DNA from: an uncultured Prevotella sp.
GTDB taxonomy: Bacteria > Bacteroidota > Bacteroidia > Bacteroidales > Bacteroidaceae
Direction of reading: 5' to 3'
NCBI GenBank assembly: GCA_900545525.1
Contig: UQZX01000004.1
Location: 62,001 to 126,000 of the forward strand
Length of the DNA stretch: 64,000 bases
Shown here one piece after another: positions 50,927 through 60,922 of the stretch; the first letter of the stretch is position 1; every line of letters begins with the position of its first letter. The notes beneath the pieces are model-generated. The model saw only the letters and a program-made list of their open reading frames with translations. It was not told the DNA's origin and did not search any database. The position numbers and the translations under genes are program-made.

Positions 50927-53623
50927 TTATCCTCTCAAGGCTGCAAGCGACTCTTTTATGGCTGCTATCTTCTCCTCGCTGTCGCTCTTCTTCTTGCGCT
51001 CGAGGGCGACAACCGCCTCAGGGGCATTGGCAACAAATCGCTCGTTGGACAGTTTCTTCATGACACCGGCAAGGAAGCCTTCGAGATGCTTCAGCTGTGC
51101 TTCCAGTTTCTCAATCTCCGCCTCGACGTCTATCATGTCGCCTATTGGTATTGCAAATTCATCCGTACCTATCATGAACGACACTGCCGTGGTGTCTTTC
51201 TCTGCAACGACATCTATGGAAGCGAGGTTTGCCATTTTTGTAGTCACGCAGTTGTATGCCTCATACTTATTTACCCCCACTGCCTGCATCGCCAGCATCT
51301 CCTTGGGTGACATGTTCTTCTGGTTGCGCACCATGCGGACATTGCCCACCAGTTGCTTCACGTTCTCCATATCTGCAACGAGTGTCTCCTCGGCACCAGT
51401 CATGGCTGGTACGTTCAGGCTTTCGCGCATTATGGACTCGCCGTCCTTGCGGTCGCAGATGTGCTGCCACAGCTCTTCCGTGATGAACGGCATGAACGGA
51501 TGCAGCATTTTCAGCAGTGTATCGAAGAAGCCTATAGTGGCATCATATGTCGCACGGTCTATCGGCTGACCGTATGCAGGCTTTATCATCTCGAGATACC
51601 AGCTTGAGAACTCGTCCCAGAACAAGCGATACACTGCCATGAGAGCCTCGGATATGCGGTACTTCCTGAAAAGATCGTCTATCTCGGCATTGGTCTGCTT
51701 AAGCTTGGCATTAAACCAGCTTACTCCAACTGCACTTGCCTCGGGCTGTGCAATGTCTGCAACCTCCCAGCCCTTTACAAGGCGGAAGGCATTCCATATC
51801 TTGTTGTTGAAGTTGCGTCCCTGCTCGCAAAGGCTCTCGTCAAACAGGATGTCATTGCCCGCAGGTGCGGAGAGCATCATGCCCATACGCACGCCGTCAG
51901 CGCCGTACTTGTCTATAAGCATGAGCGGGTCCGGAGAGTTGCCGAGACTCTTTGACATCTTGCGTCCGAGCTTGTCACGTACAATACCCGTAAAATATAC
52001 ATGCTTGAAAGGCATCTCACCCATATACTCGTATCCCGCCATAATCATGCGTGCCACCCAGAAGAAGATGATGTCCGGTCCGGTAACGAGGTCGGCGGTG
52101 GGATAATAATAGCTTATGTCGCCGTTGCCAGGATTATTTATACCGTCAAACAGCGATATAGGCCACAGCCATGATGAGAACCATGTGTCAAGAGCATCCT
52201 CGTCCTGTCTCAGGTCGGCAGCCGTCAGCCCTGCATTTCCGCTCTTCGTCCTTGCCAGTTCGAGAGCCTCGGCTTCCGTCTCGGCAACGACAAAGTCGTT
52301 CTCTCCTTCAGCATAATAATACGCCGGGATGCGGTGTCCCCACCACAGCTGGCGGCTTATGCACCAGTCCTGTATGTTCTCCAACCAGTTCTTGTACGTA
52401 GACTTGTACTTTGGCGGATAGAACTTCAGCTCGTCATTCATCACTGGCGGCAAGGCAATGTCTGCAAAATGCTGCATGCGCAGGAACCACTGCAGTGACA
52501 GGCGCGGCTCTATTGCCGTGTCAGGGTTGCGCTCCGAATATCCCACCTTGTTTGTATAGTCTTCTTCCTTCTCCATCAGACCAGCGGCTTTCAGGTCTGC
52601 GGCAATCTTTACGCGCACGTCGAAACGGTCCATGCCCACATACATGCCGGCTGCCTCCGCCACCGTGGCATCAGGATTGAATATGTCTATCGTTTCAAGA
52701 TTATGTGTCTTGCCCAGCATATAGTCGTTCGTATCGTGTGCAGGCGTAACTTTAAGACAGCCCGTACCGAACTCGATGTCCACATACCTGTCTTCTATTA
52801 CTGGGATTACGCGGCTTACGAGCGGCACGATAACTTTCCTGCCCTTAAGCCAGTGGTTCTTGGGGTCTTTGGGGTTGATGCACATCGCCGTGTCGCCCAT
52901 TATCGTCTCCGGACGTGTTGTTGCAACCACTGCGTAATAGCCTTTGTCGTCCTTGTTTATAACGCTTCCCTCTGTCTCCTCCGGTACAAAAGTCTCACCT
53001 TCTTCAACAGCCACATAGTATTTAAGATGATAAAGCTTTGAGCTTTCCTCACGGTATATCACCTCCTCGTTGCTGAGAGCCGTAAGAGCCTTCGGGTCCC
53101 AGTTTACCATACGCAGCCCGCGGTATATCAGTCCTTTGTTATAAAGGTCCACAAACACCTTCACCACGCTCTTCGAGCGTTTCTCATCCATTGTAAATGC
53201 CGTGCGGTCCCAGTCACAACTTGCTCCGAGACGGCGCAACTGCTTCAGTATTATTCCCCCGTGCTCGTTCGTCCACTCCCACGCATGCTCCAAGAACTGC
53301 TCGCGCGTAAGGTCGTGTTTCTTTATCCCTTTCTCAGCAAGTCTTTTCACAACCTTTGCCTCCGTGGCAATAGAGGCGTGATCCGTACCCGGCACCCAGC
53401 AGGCATTCTTGCCTTCCATACGTGCACGGCGCACAAGTATGTCCTGAATGGTATTGTTGAGCATGTGACCCATGTGCAGCACTCCCGTCACGTTTGGCGG
53501 CGGAATGACGACGGTATAAGCCTGGCGACCGTCGGGTTTGCTACTGAACAGCTTGTTGTCAAGCCAATACTGATACCATTTCGACTCCACTTCCTTGGGG
53601 TCATACTTGCTTGCTAATTCCAT
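50927..53623 (-). CDS. valS: Valyl-tRNA synthetase
   Basis: The 898-residue class I synthetase has the HIGH-type motif PPPNVTGVLHMGH near residue 42 and the KMSKS motif GRKMSKSLGNSPDP near residue 555. The editing domain lies between (ATTRPETIMGDTA; HDTNDYMLG). A C-terminal coiled coil begins at DVEAEIEKLEAQLKHLEGFL, as in ValS of other bacteria. It is followed upstream by two tRNA genes on the same strand. Confidence 0.97.
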   Translation of the reverse strand: MELASKYDPKEVESKWYQYWLDNKLFSSKPDGRQAYTVVIPPPNVTGVLHMGHMLNNTIQDILVRRARMEGKNACWVPGTDHASIATEAKVVKRLAEKGIKKHDLTREQFLEHAWEWTNEHGGIILKQLRRLGASCDWDRTAFTMDEKRSKSVVKVFVDLYNKGLIYRGLRMVNWDPKALTALSNEEVIYREESSKLYHLKYYVAVEEGETFVPEETEGSVINKDDKGYYAVVATTRPETIMGDTAMCINPKDPKNHWLKGRKVIVPLVSRVIPVIEDRYVDIEFGTGCLKVTPAHDTNDYMLGKTHNLETIDIFNPDATVAEAAGMYVGMDRFDVRVKIAADLKAAGLMEKEEDYTNKVGYSERNPDTAIEPRLSLQWFLRMQHFADIALPPVMNDELKFYPPKYKSTYKNWLENIQDWCISRQLWWGHRIPAYYYAEGENDFVVAETEAEALELARTKSGNAGLTAADLRQDEDALDTWFSSWLWPISLFDGINNPGNGDISYYYPTADLVTGPDIIFFWVARMIMAGYEYMGEMPFKHVYFTGIVRDKLGRKMSKSLGNSPDPLMLIDKYGADGVRMGMMLSAPAGNDILFDESLCEQGRNFNNKIWNAFRLVKGWEVADIAQPEASAVGVSWFNAKLKQTNAEIDDLFRKYRISEALMAVYRLFWDEFSSWYLEMIKPAYGQPIDRATYDATIGFFDTLLKMLHPFMPFITEELWQHICDRKDGESIMRESLNVPAMTGAEETLVADMENVKQLVGNVRMVRNQKNMSPKEMLAMQAVGVNKYEAYNCVTTKMANLASIDVVAEKDTTAVSFMIGTDEFAIPIGDMIDVEAEIEKLEAQLKHLEGFLAGVMKKLSNERFVANAPEAVVALERKKKSDSEEKIAAIKESLAALRG

Positions 53624-53664
53624 TGTGTTACTTTGCTTTATTATTATAATAATGTAAGACGCTG

Positions 53665-53672
53665 CAAAATTA
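53665..53672 (-). promoter_or_regulatory. Putative -7 box of valS (TAATTTTG)
   Basis: TAATTTTG on the minus strand fits TAnnTTTG, 41 nt before the valS start. Confidence 0.5.
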
Positions 53673-53783
53673 CGAAAAAACAGCGTAAAACAGTTGCTTT
53701 ATATTCAAAATGTATAAAGACTGCCACGTTTTATGCTTACAAACACAAAGGCTCCCACAACATTACTGTTGCAGGAGCCTTTG

Positions 53784-53855
53784 TAGTGGATAGGGGAATC
53801 GAACCCCTATGCCAAGATTGAGAATCTTGTATCCTAACCGTTAGATGAATCCACC
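53784..53855 (-). tRNA. tRNA-Glu, anticodon CTC
   Basis: The 72-nt sequence folds as a cloverleaf: acceptor GGTGGAT/ATCCACT (one G-U), D-arm with AACGGTT loop, anticodon stem CAAGA/TCTTG with loop TTCTCAA (anticodon CTC), T-arm GGGG-TTCGATT-CCCC. The discriminator base is A and CCA is not encoded. CTC reads GAG. The tRNA-Ser gene lies 26 nt upstream. Confidence 0.85.
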
Positions 53856-53881
53856 GTTAGTCTTACAATAGAGAGACCCTG

Positions 53882-53969
53882 CGGAAGCTGGGGGATTCGA
53901 ACCCCCGGTACGTTAAACACGTACGGCAGTTTAGCAAACTGCTGGTTTCAGCCACTCACCCAAACTTCC
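53882..53969 (-). tRNA. tRNA-Ser, anticodon GCT
   Basis: The 88-nt sequence has acceptor GGAAGTT/AGCTTCC, anticodon stem GCAGT/ACTGC with loop TTGCTAA (anticodon GCT), a long variable arm (CGTACGTGTTTAACGTAC) typical of serine tRNAs, and T-arm GGGGG-TTCGAAT-CCCCC. The discriminator is G and CCA is not fully encoded. Confidence 0.92.
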
Positions 53970-54011
53970 AAACGGTAACGTTTACCGCGACATTTTCTCT
54001 CAAATGCGGTG

Positions 54012-54019
54012 CAAAGGTA
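54012..54019 (-). promoter_or_regulatory. Putative -7 box of the tRNA-Ser/tRNA-Glu unit (TACCTTTG)
   Basis: TACCTTTG on the minus strand lies 42 nt before the tRNA-Ser 5' end. CTTG is found at the 20-nt spacing where TTTG is expected. Confidence 0.55.
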
Positions 54020-54221
54020 GCGTTTTATTTTTACACATGCAAGCTTTTATTTGAAAAAATTGCGATGACATCATAAAAAAGTGCCTTTCTAAGTATTCAC
54101 GATACAGTTTCATGCCCTCTCATGCCGCAACGCACAATACGAATTCTCATGTCCGACGACACTACACACCGTCATTAATGCCATATATAATAAGGTGTGA
54201 AAAGCTTCAAACATATAAAGA

Positions 54222-54260
54222 GGCGGAGAGTGAAAGGACGCATGTCCCCTACTCTCCGCC
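54222..54260 (-). terminator. Intrinsic terminator of the phosphohexomutase gene
   Basis: GGCGGAGAGT (54222-54231) pairs perfectly with ACTCTCCGCC (54251-54260), with inner pairing GGAC/GTCC. On the minus strand it is followed by TCTTTATATG. It lies 49 nt after the stop codon. Confidence 0.75.
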
Positions 54261-54309
54261 GATATATTTCATCGTCACGCCGATGTCCGGCGTTCATTCC
54301 ACGCTTCTA

Positions 54310-56058
54310 TCAGTCAAGATTAAGGCTTTTCTTTATAGCCTCTATCTTGGCTGCGCCCTCTGTAAGACAGCGTTCATAACAGCCGGCACACTTCATTGTG
54401 CCCTTAACCTCTGTATAGAACTTGATCTTAGGTTCTGTTCCCGACGGGCGCACGCTTATCTTCGTGCCGTCCTCACAGAACCACTGGAGCACGTTGCTTG
54501 TGTCGGGCATGTCGATTTTTGTTACATTGCCCTCGGCATCACGCTGCTCAAGCGTCTTGTAGTCTTTCCACAGAACCACCTTGCTGTCGCCAAGAGCAGC
54601 TGGCGGGTTGTTGCGGAAGTCTGTCATCATCTGCTTAATCTCGTCAGCACCAGTCTTTCCGGGCTTAACAACGTTTATCGTAACTTCCTTCGAGAAGCCG
54701 TATTCCAGATATATGTCCATAAGCACATCGTAAAGCATCTTACCCTGATCCTTTGCCCATGCACATATCTCAGCGAGAAGGCAGCATGCAGACACAGCGT
54801 CCTTGTCACGCACGAAGTCTTCTGCAAGGAAACCGTAGCTCTCCTCACCGCCGCCGATATACTGCTGCTTGCCTTCAGAAAGTGCAATCTCCCGTGCAAT
54901 CCACTTGAAGCCTGTATAACAGTCGCGCATCTCTATGTTCTGCTTGTCGGCAATCTTCTTTATCACCTCTGTGGTAACGATAGTCTTAACAATGAAGTCC
55001 GTGGGCTGTATCTTGCCTGTTGCCTGACGGTTCTTTATTATATAATAGAGGAAGAGCAGACAAGTCTGGTTTCCGTTGATGAGTATCCATTCGCCCTTGT
55101 CGTTCTTGCATGCCATGCCAACACGGTCGGCATCGGGGTCACTTGCCATGACGATGTCAGCATCCATAGCCTTGGCATCGCGGAGAGCAAGAGTAAGCGC
55201 CTCGCCGTTCTCGGGATTTGGACTTACAACTGTCGGGAAGTCTCCGCTCTTCACCATCTGCTCTTCAACGCAGTGAACGTTTTCAAATCCCCACTGCTTG
55301 AGAGAGCGCGGTATCATCGTCATACCCGTACCGTGCAACGGCGTATATACAATCTTGAGGTCTTTCTGTCTCTTTATAACCTCCGGATCTATCGACACTC
55401 CCTGTACGAGATCGAGATATACCTTGTCTACATCCTCACCGATGATTTGTATCAGATCCTTGTTTCCTTTAAAGTTTACATCTTCTATCTTCACCTTGTT
55501 GACCTCGTCGATGATGCCCGTGTCGTGCGGAGCAAGCACCTGTGCACCGTCTGCCCAGTATGCCTTATATCCGTTGTACTCACGCGGGTTGTGGCTTGCC
55601 GTGATGTTTACGCCGCTCTGACATCCGAGGTGGCGTATTGCGAACGAGCATTCAGGCGTCGGACGCATATCGTCGAAGAGATATACCTTGATACCGTTTG
55701 CAGAGAATATGTCAGCAACGGTCTCGGCAAACAGGCGGCTGTTGTTGCGGCAATCGTGGCATACAACAACAGAAATCTGCTCCATGCCGGCAAAGTTCTT
55801 CTTCAGATAGTTTGCCAGTCCCTGTGTGGCAAGCCCTACGGTATATATGTTCATGCGGTTGCTTCCTGCGCCCATGATGCCGCGCAGTCCGCCCGTACCG
55901 AACTCGAGGTTCTTGTAGAAGCACTCTATAAGGTCGGTTTTGTCTTCTTTTTCCAACATTTCTTTTACTGCGGCACACGTATCAGCGTCGAACGCAGGCG
56001 ACAGCCATTCCTGAGCTTTCTGCTCACACTGCTTAATCAATTCGGTGTTATTTTCCAT
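54310..56058 (-). CDS. Phosphoglucomutase/phosphomannomutase (alpha-D-phosphohexomutase)
   Basis: The 582-residue enzyme moves the phosphate between C1 and C6 of a hexose. It has FGTGGLRGIMGAGSNRMN near residue 50, the active-site serine loop TASHNPREYNGYKAYW, the metal loop DPDADRVGMA, the sugar-binding GGGEESYG and the phosphate loop RPSGTEPKIKFY. The length suits the long phosphoglucomutase type found in Bacteroidetes and Firmicutes. It is monocistronic with its own terminator. Confidence 0.95.
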   Translation of the reverse strand: MENNTELIKQCEQKAQEWLSPAFDADTCAAVKEMLEKEDKTDLIECFYKNLEFGTGGLRGIMGAGSNRMNIYTVGLATQGLANYLKKNFAGMEQISVVVCHDCRNNSRLFAETVADIFSANGIKVYLFDDMRPTPECSFAIRHLGCQSGVNITASHNPREYNGYKAYWADGAQVLAPHDTGIIDEVNKVKIEDVNFKGNKDLIQIIGEDVDKVYLDLVQGVSIDPEVIKRQKDLKIVYTPLHGTGMTMIPRSLKQWGFENVHCVEEQMVKSGDFPTVVSPNPENGEALTLALRDAKAMDADIVMASDPDADRVGMACKNDKGEWILINGNQTCLLFLYYIIKNRQATGKIQPTDFIVKTIVTTEVIKKIADKQNIEMRDCYTGFKWIAREIALSEGKQQYIGGGEESYGFLAEDFVRDKDAVSACCLLAEICAWAKDQGKMLYDVLMDIYLEYGFSKEVTINVVKPGKTGADEIKQMMTDFRNNPPAALGDSKVVLWKDYKTLEQRDAEGNVTKIDMPDTSNVLQWFCEDGTKISVRPSGTEPKIKFYTEVKGTMKCAGCYERCLTEGAAKIEAIKKSLNLD

Positions 56059-56124
56059 ATTATTATATAAATTAGTTAAAACAATTCTTCCTCATCGTAT
56101 TCCAAGCAATACAATAACTCAACG

Positions 56125-56132
56125 CAAAGATA
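56125..56132 (-). promoter_or_regulatory. Putative -7 box of the phosphohexomutase gene (TATCTTTG)
   Basis: TATCTTTG on the minus strand is a perfect TAnnTTTG, 66 nt before the start codon. The remaining 56140-56460 is AT-rich with no visible gene. Confidence 0.55.
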
Positions 56133-56464
56133 ATGATTTTAATCGAAAAAATCTGTAGCTGTGGTATTTTTATTTAACATTAAACACGTTTTTACCTATA
56201 TATCACATCTCAACAAGACAACAACGACAAGCTAAACATGAAGGCAGGACATGACACTTGACACCGTGAAAACGACAGGACAAAACCCAAAAAAGCACCT
56301 TTTGAGAATTATCATATACATGTGAAATAACTATTTTTATACAAATAGACATCCTTCACCTATATAATGTAAATCAACAGGATATAGAAATATGAATAAA
56401 TGTAATGTAAAAATGCTGATATTATTACAAATAATCATTTGAAACCATTAAAATATTACTTTTA

Positions 56465-56496
56465 TTTGTACTTTATTATAATTATTCTTATATTTG
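56465..56496 (+). promoter_or_regulatory. Promoter of the right-hand RHS operon (TTTG-N20-TATATTTG)
   Basis: TTTG at 56465-56468 and TATATTTG at 56489-56496 are separated by 20 nt, a full consensus match. The first start codon is about 90 nt downstream. Confidence 0.8.
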
Positions 56497-56588
56497 TAAT
56501 ATGTAAATAGGAATGGAACAAACATATTCAATACAACCTCAACAGATTTATTGATGTGTAGCATATTTACAACTTAAAATTTTCTGCC

Positions 56589-57647
56589 ATGAGGATATTT
56601 ATACAAATATTGACTTTATTACCGTTTGTTTCTGCTGCATCACAGAATGCGGTTACATACAGGCAGAATATACCCATCCATGGAGATGAAATTATTAAAG
56701 AACAAGTTGAATTCATTGAATGTGGCGATTCCGGCAAAGACATTTTATGGGACTTTAGCAATGCTAAAGTCATAAAGTCTGGATATAAGCTCAGTTATTC
56801 ATGCGATTCAATTATTACTGCAACCTCTCCCAATTCCATATTCAGATATAAATGTGACAATTCAGGATTGAAGCTTATAGAAGTGGAATGTCCGCTAATA
56901 ACAATGAACTACAATGTCCCACTTGTACAAACCAAATACTCTATGGCTTATGGCGATACTGCATCATATATTTTTGATGGTATTGGAAAATACTGTAACC
57001 TTTATAAATTAAGACGGACAGGTATCATTATTCATGATGCAGATGCCACAGGATCAATCTCATTGACCGAGAATGATACACTTAGAGATGTCATACGCAT
57101 ACACACTATCAAGACATGCACAGTTTCCATGAATACAAATTGCTCTGATATCGATACCATAAAAAATGCCAGACAAGAGATAGAGGAGTTATATACATGG
57201 TATGCACATGGCTGTAGATACCCGGTTTTTGAAACAATCTCACGCACCACATATAATAATATGCAACCAGTGTCAATGTATCAAGCTGCGTTCAGATGCC
57301 TGCCAGAAGGACAAGGAGTATCGAAAAACACTCTTAAAGCATTTAATAAAAGTGACATTTCACGAAACAGCCCACCACATAAAAGACCAAACGCTATGAC
57401 ATCACGAACCGTGACTGTACGTGGAACGGTGATAAATATTACATACGACATGGAAACAAAAGCACATGTTACATTTATAATAGCAAGTACATGGGGATTA
57501 CTTTACAAGAAAAAAGAACTTGTTTGCGAGAAAGGGACAGGTTATAACATATCCATTGACTGTAGTAATCTGCACAATGGAGAATACATCCTATATATAA
57601 ATGTGGGCGGAACTGTAGTTAGTAAGAAAATAGCTATCAAACCATGA
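56589..57647 (+). CDS. Secreted protein with type IX-like C-terminal tail, first gene of the RHS operon
   Basis: The 352-residue protein has a signal peptide (MRIFIQILTLLPFVSAASQ) and is a paralogue of the protein at 298-1407. Shared blocks are DILWDFSNAKV/SVLWDISDVDI, AYGD, DTLRDVIRIHT and WYAHGCRYPVFET. The last 70 residues (from RTVTVRGTVINITYDM to YILYINVGGTVVSKK) look like a type IX secretion tail. It is AT-rich. Its stop overlaps the next start as ATGA. The exact role is unknown; co-conservation suggests a partner of the large surface protein. Confidence 0.8.
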   Translation: MRIFIQILTLLPFVSAASQNAVTYRQNIPIHGDEIIKEQVEFIECGDSGKDILWDFSNAKVIKSGYKLSYSCDSIITATSPNSIFRYKCDNSGLKLIEVECPLITMNYNVPLVQTKYSMAYGDTASYIFDGIGKYCNLYKLRRTGIIIHDADATGSISLTENDTLRDVIRIHTIKTCTVSMNTNCSDIDTIKNARQEIEELYTWYAHGCRYPVFETISRTTYNNMQPVSMYQAAFRCLPEGQGVSKNTLKAFNKSDISRNSPPHKRPNAMTSRTVTVRGTVINITYDMETKAHVTFIIASTWGLLYKKKELVCEKGTGYNISIDCSNLHNGEYILYINVGGTVVSKKIAIKP

Positions 57648-60600
57648 AAAAAGTTTTTACAGTTTTATCTTCATGCGCATTAGTGACCCTACTGCATATT
57701 ACGGCGCATGCAACAACAGACAGCATATCTGTTGGTAAAGATAGTGTAGCTGTAAAATATAACAATATAAGAACGTTTTCTTCATCGGCATTCACCGAAG
57801 AATTCAATCTCCAAATACCGCAATATACGCCCAAGGCCCCCAATACTTCAAGTCTTGTAAGTCACTTGGACTACCCTGTATCCCTTTATACCGGCATTCC
57901 ACAAATATCCATTCCAATATACGTAATATATGCCGATAACATACAAATCCCCATTACCTTAAGTTATCATGCTTCCGGAATACGCGTAAACCAAGAAGCT
58001 TCGTGGGTAGGATTAGGCTGGTCTCTCAATGCAGGTGGAATGATTTCACGTACAATAAGATGCGGTGACGACTTTCATGAATATGTACCTCCTGGGGGAA
58101 CATTAACCGAAGGATATATCACATCACCGGAAATTACTGGCAATGAATACGACAAATACATCGGATTATCCGATGTCAAGCCTGTTTTGAAGAAAGACTC
58201 CGAACCGGATATCTTTTTTTATACCATTCCGCATGCAAGCGGAAAGTTCATAATAGACAAGTCACGCGGAGCCGTACTTGTAGACAAAAACACAAACCTA
58301 AAGATAGAATATTTCAGCCATGATCTTGTAAAGAAATATTTTACCATTACATCACCGGATGGAACTGTATATACATTTAAAGAATATGAAAAGACTTCAT
58401 CTTATCACAGACCGGGATATCTGAACCAAAATATGAACAATGCTACCAAGTTTGATGAATATGAAGACAAGTTGAACCTTATTTATTCTTCTCCCTTTGA
58501 ATACACATCCTGCTGGATGCTTACAGACATCTGCACGACAAATGGCAGGCACGTAACATTCACTTACGAAAAAGAGACTTATCAGGCACCTGTACACGAA
58601 AGTGCCGAGAAGTATCATATAACGACATTCGGCACTGGAAATATTGCTGGTCCGTCAGAAGGCGAAGTAAGATATTCATGCTGCAAGACAATATCCGACA
58701 CATGGAGGCTGTCTCAAATTACATGGGACGGCGGATATGTTGTTTTTGATACAAACACGAGAGAAGATGAGATAGGGATTTCAACCAGCACAAATCCGCA
58801 CAAACTTGTTTCCATAAAAATATACAATAACATAGATAAATTAATAAAGGAAACATACTTTGACTATGAATATTTCAACAATTCATATACAGGAGCATAT
58901 CCACATGTTTTCAAACGCCTGAAATTGGTTGGGATATCAGAGCCGTCAGCCGAAGGATGTAACTATAAGTTCCAGTATTATGAGGGTACTCTTCCTGCCA
59001 AAAACTCGCACGACACGGACTATTGGGGATATTACAATGGCATTTATCAGGGTGCTAACTACTATTGTCCTATCATATATAATAATGTGGCTTTTGAAGG
59101 AGCAGACAAGTCCTCACAGTTTAACTATATGATTATAGGAACACTTAAGTCCGTCACCACACCAACAAAAGGAATGACAACTTTTGTCTATGAAGCAAAC
59201 CGTTATAAGACGACGCCAAAGACAAGTATTGTAACACATCACAAGAAAGAGGGAATAAATGTGTTTAATGAATATAACTATGACACATACAGCCAATATC
59301 CCAAAACAACTACAAAGACATTGACGCTGTCTGTGCCAACATCAATGTCTTTGTACGGATTTGCTGAAAATGAAGGATGCACAGAAGACAAGGAGGTGCG
59401 GTATGACCATGATGAGAATGCCACACTAAAAATAAGCAAGATAAAGGGAGACGGAAGCAAGCAGCTTGTATTCTATTATCCTACGCCTTCCGAAATGAAA
59501 ACAGAATGTTCATACACATTTCCGTTTCGGACTATAGAGCTGTCCGAAGGCGACTACATCATCGAGGCAGAGGCACATGCAAAGGACACATGGTATTCTT
59601 TCTCATACGAATATTCCAAGACCGAGGCAATAACATCCGACTCCATTATCACAGGAGGAGGGCTAAGAATAAAGAGCATCTACGGTGCGGAATATAAAAG
59701 CTATGAATATGATGACGGAAAGCTGCTGGTCGATCCTGTTTTTGGAATAAAAAGGATATTTGAAGAATATTACCAACAGCCTTACAGCACACTTCCGGTC
59801 CTATGTCGTACAGGCTATATGGTACAACAGTCTGATGCCACAATTCCGATGAGCACATTAAAAGACGGTAACATCTTTGGATACACATTAATAAAAGAAA
59901 AGACCGGCGACACAACCGTCTCACACTATTTCCATAATGAAAAAGAAGAGAGTCAGGACGAAAAATATCCGTACACACCGACAAAATACGACGCCTTTAA
60001 CGGCATCGAGGAAAAGACGGTGCAGGACAAAAGGACAACGGCATATAGCTATGACACAAGAAAAGCAAAAGATATAAAGGCATTTATATTTAACGAGGAA
60101 AATGGTGAGATTTATCCATACACATACGAAATAGAATGGCCTTTGCTTTCACAAGTAACCACAACAACAAAAGAAGAGAACGGAAATATTATAACAACCA
60201 ACGCTTATACATATAACGACAATTTCATGAAAGAAACTGAGAGTATAAGTGACGTAAGCGGAACTTACACTAAAAAACATATATATCCGAAGAATGGGGA
60301 CACCGGTATTCTCGGTACGATGGCAAACAGATATATGACAGGTGTTCCGGTTGAAACATTGCTGCTTCTTGACAATAAGGTCATCGACGGACACAGGACA
60401 TCATATATCAACATTGGCGACTTAATATTGCCCGACGAAGAATACAGGATTACAGGTATTTCCGGTTTGTCTTTATCCGAATACGACAGTTCCTATATTT
60501 CTGAGCTCAAATATTCTCATTATAATTCATACGGCAAGCCTATGCAACTCGATAGTAAAGGTATTTCTACTGTATATCTATGGAGTTATGACGGCACCTG

Positions 60601-60922
60601 TCCAGTGGCGGAAATCCGTAATACTACATATACAGAAGTATCTGCAGCACTGTCTGCAACTTTCATTGACAACATAACAAAAAAGCATGTACCAGCCGAC
60701 AGCGACATGTCCATATTAAATTCTCTCAGGGAAAAGCTGCCGCATGCAATGGTCTTTACATATACTTATATTCCTTTGATTGGAATGACAAGCATAACTG
60801 ACGAACGGGGTTTTACTATTTATTATGATTACGATGCTTCCGGCAGGCTTTATGAAAAGTACATCATGACAGGCGGCAAGAAGAGCGTAATGGAAAGATA
60901 CAGATACAACTACAGACGATGA
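57644..60922 (+). CDS. Large secreted RHS-associated protein
   Basis: The 1092-residue protein has a signal peptide (MKKVFTVLSSCALVTLLHITAHA). Near residue 80 SLYTGIPQISIPIYVI and then SWVGLGWSLNAGGMISR are typical of the N-terminal part of Bacteroidetes RHS-like proteins. YD-like repeats occur near the C-terminus (TDERGFTIYYDYDASGRLYEK). It has no RHS core or toxin tip; these would be supplied by the next gene. The protein at 1-301 is its paralogue. Both junctions of this gene are ATGA overlaps, so three proteins are made in step. Confidence 0.82.
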   Translation: MKKVFTVLSSCALVTLLHITAHATTDSISVGKDSVAVKYNNIRTFSSSAFTEEFNLQIPQYTPKAPNTSSLVSHLDYPVSLYTGIPQISIPIYVIYADNIQIPITLSYHASGIRVNQEASWVGLGWSLNAGGMISRTIRCGDDFHEYVPPGGTLTEGYITSPEITGNEYDKYIGLSDVKPVLKKDSEPDIFFYTIPHASGKFIIDKSRGAVLVDKNTNLKIEYFSHDLVKKYFTITSPDGTVYTFKEYEKTSSYHRPGYLNQNMNNATKFDEYEDKLNLIYSSPFEYTSCWMLTDICTTNGRHVTFTYEKETYQAPVHESAEKYHITTFGTGNIAGPSEGEVRYSCCKTISDTWRLSQITWDGGYVVFDTNTREDEIGISTSTNPHKLVSIKIYNNIDKLIKETYFDYEYFNNSYTGAYPHVFKRLKLVGISEPSAEGCNYKFQYYEGTLPAKNSHDTDYWGYYNGIYQGANYYCPIIYNNVAFEGADKSSQFNYMIIGTLKSVTTPTKGMTTFVYEANRYKTTPKTSIVTHHKKEGINVFNEYNYDTYSQYPKTTTKTLTLSVPTSMSLYGFAENEGCTEDKEVRYDHDENATLKISKIKGDGSKQLVFYYPTPSEMKTECSYTFPFRTIELSEGDYIIEAEAHAKDTWYSFSYEYSKTEAITSDSIITGGGLRIKSIYGAEYKSYEYDDGKLLVDPVFGIKRIFEEYYQQPYSTLPVLCRTGYMVQQSDATIPMSTLKDGNIFGYTLIKEKTGDTTVSHYFHNEKEESQDEKYPYTPTKYDAFNGIEEKTVQDKRTTAYSYDTRKAKDIKAFIFNEENGEIYPYTYEIEWPLLSQVTTTTKEENGNIITTNAYTYNDNFMKETESISDVSGTYTKKHIYPKNGDTGILGTMANRYMTGVPVETLLLLDNKVIDGHRTSYINIGDLILPDEEYRITGISGLSLSEYDSSYISELKYSHYNSYGKPMQLDSKGISTVYLWSYDGTCPVAEIRNTTYTEVSAALSATFIDNITKKHVPADSDMSILNSLREKLPHAMVFTYTYIPLIGMTSITDERGFTIYYDYDASGRLYEKYIMTGGKKSVMERYRYNYRR

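Noticed and set aside
54112..56070. A 652-codon plus-strand open frame
   Set aside because: It lies antisense to the phosphohexomutase gene, whose active-site motifs are all intact. The antisense protein is rich in Cys, His, Tyr and Leu with no domain.
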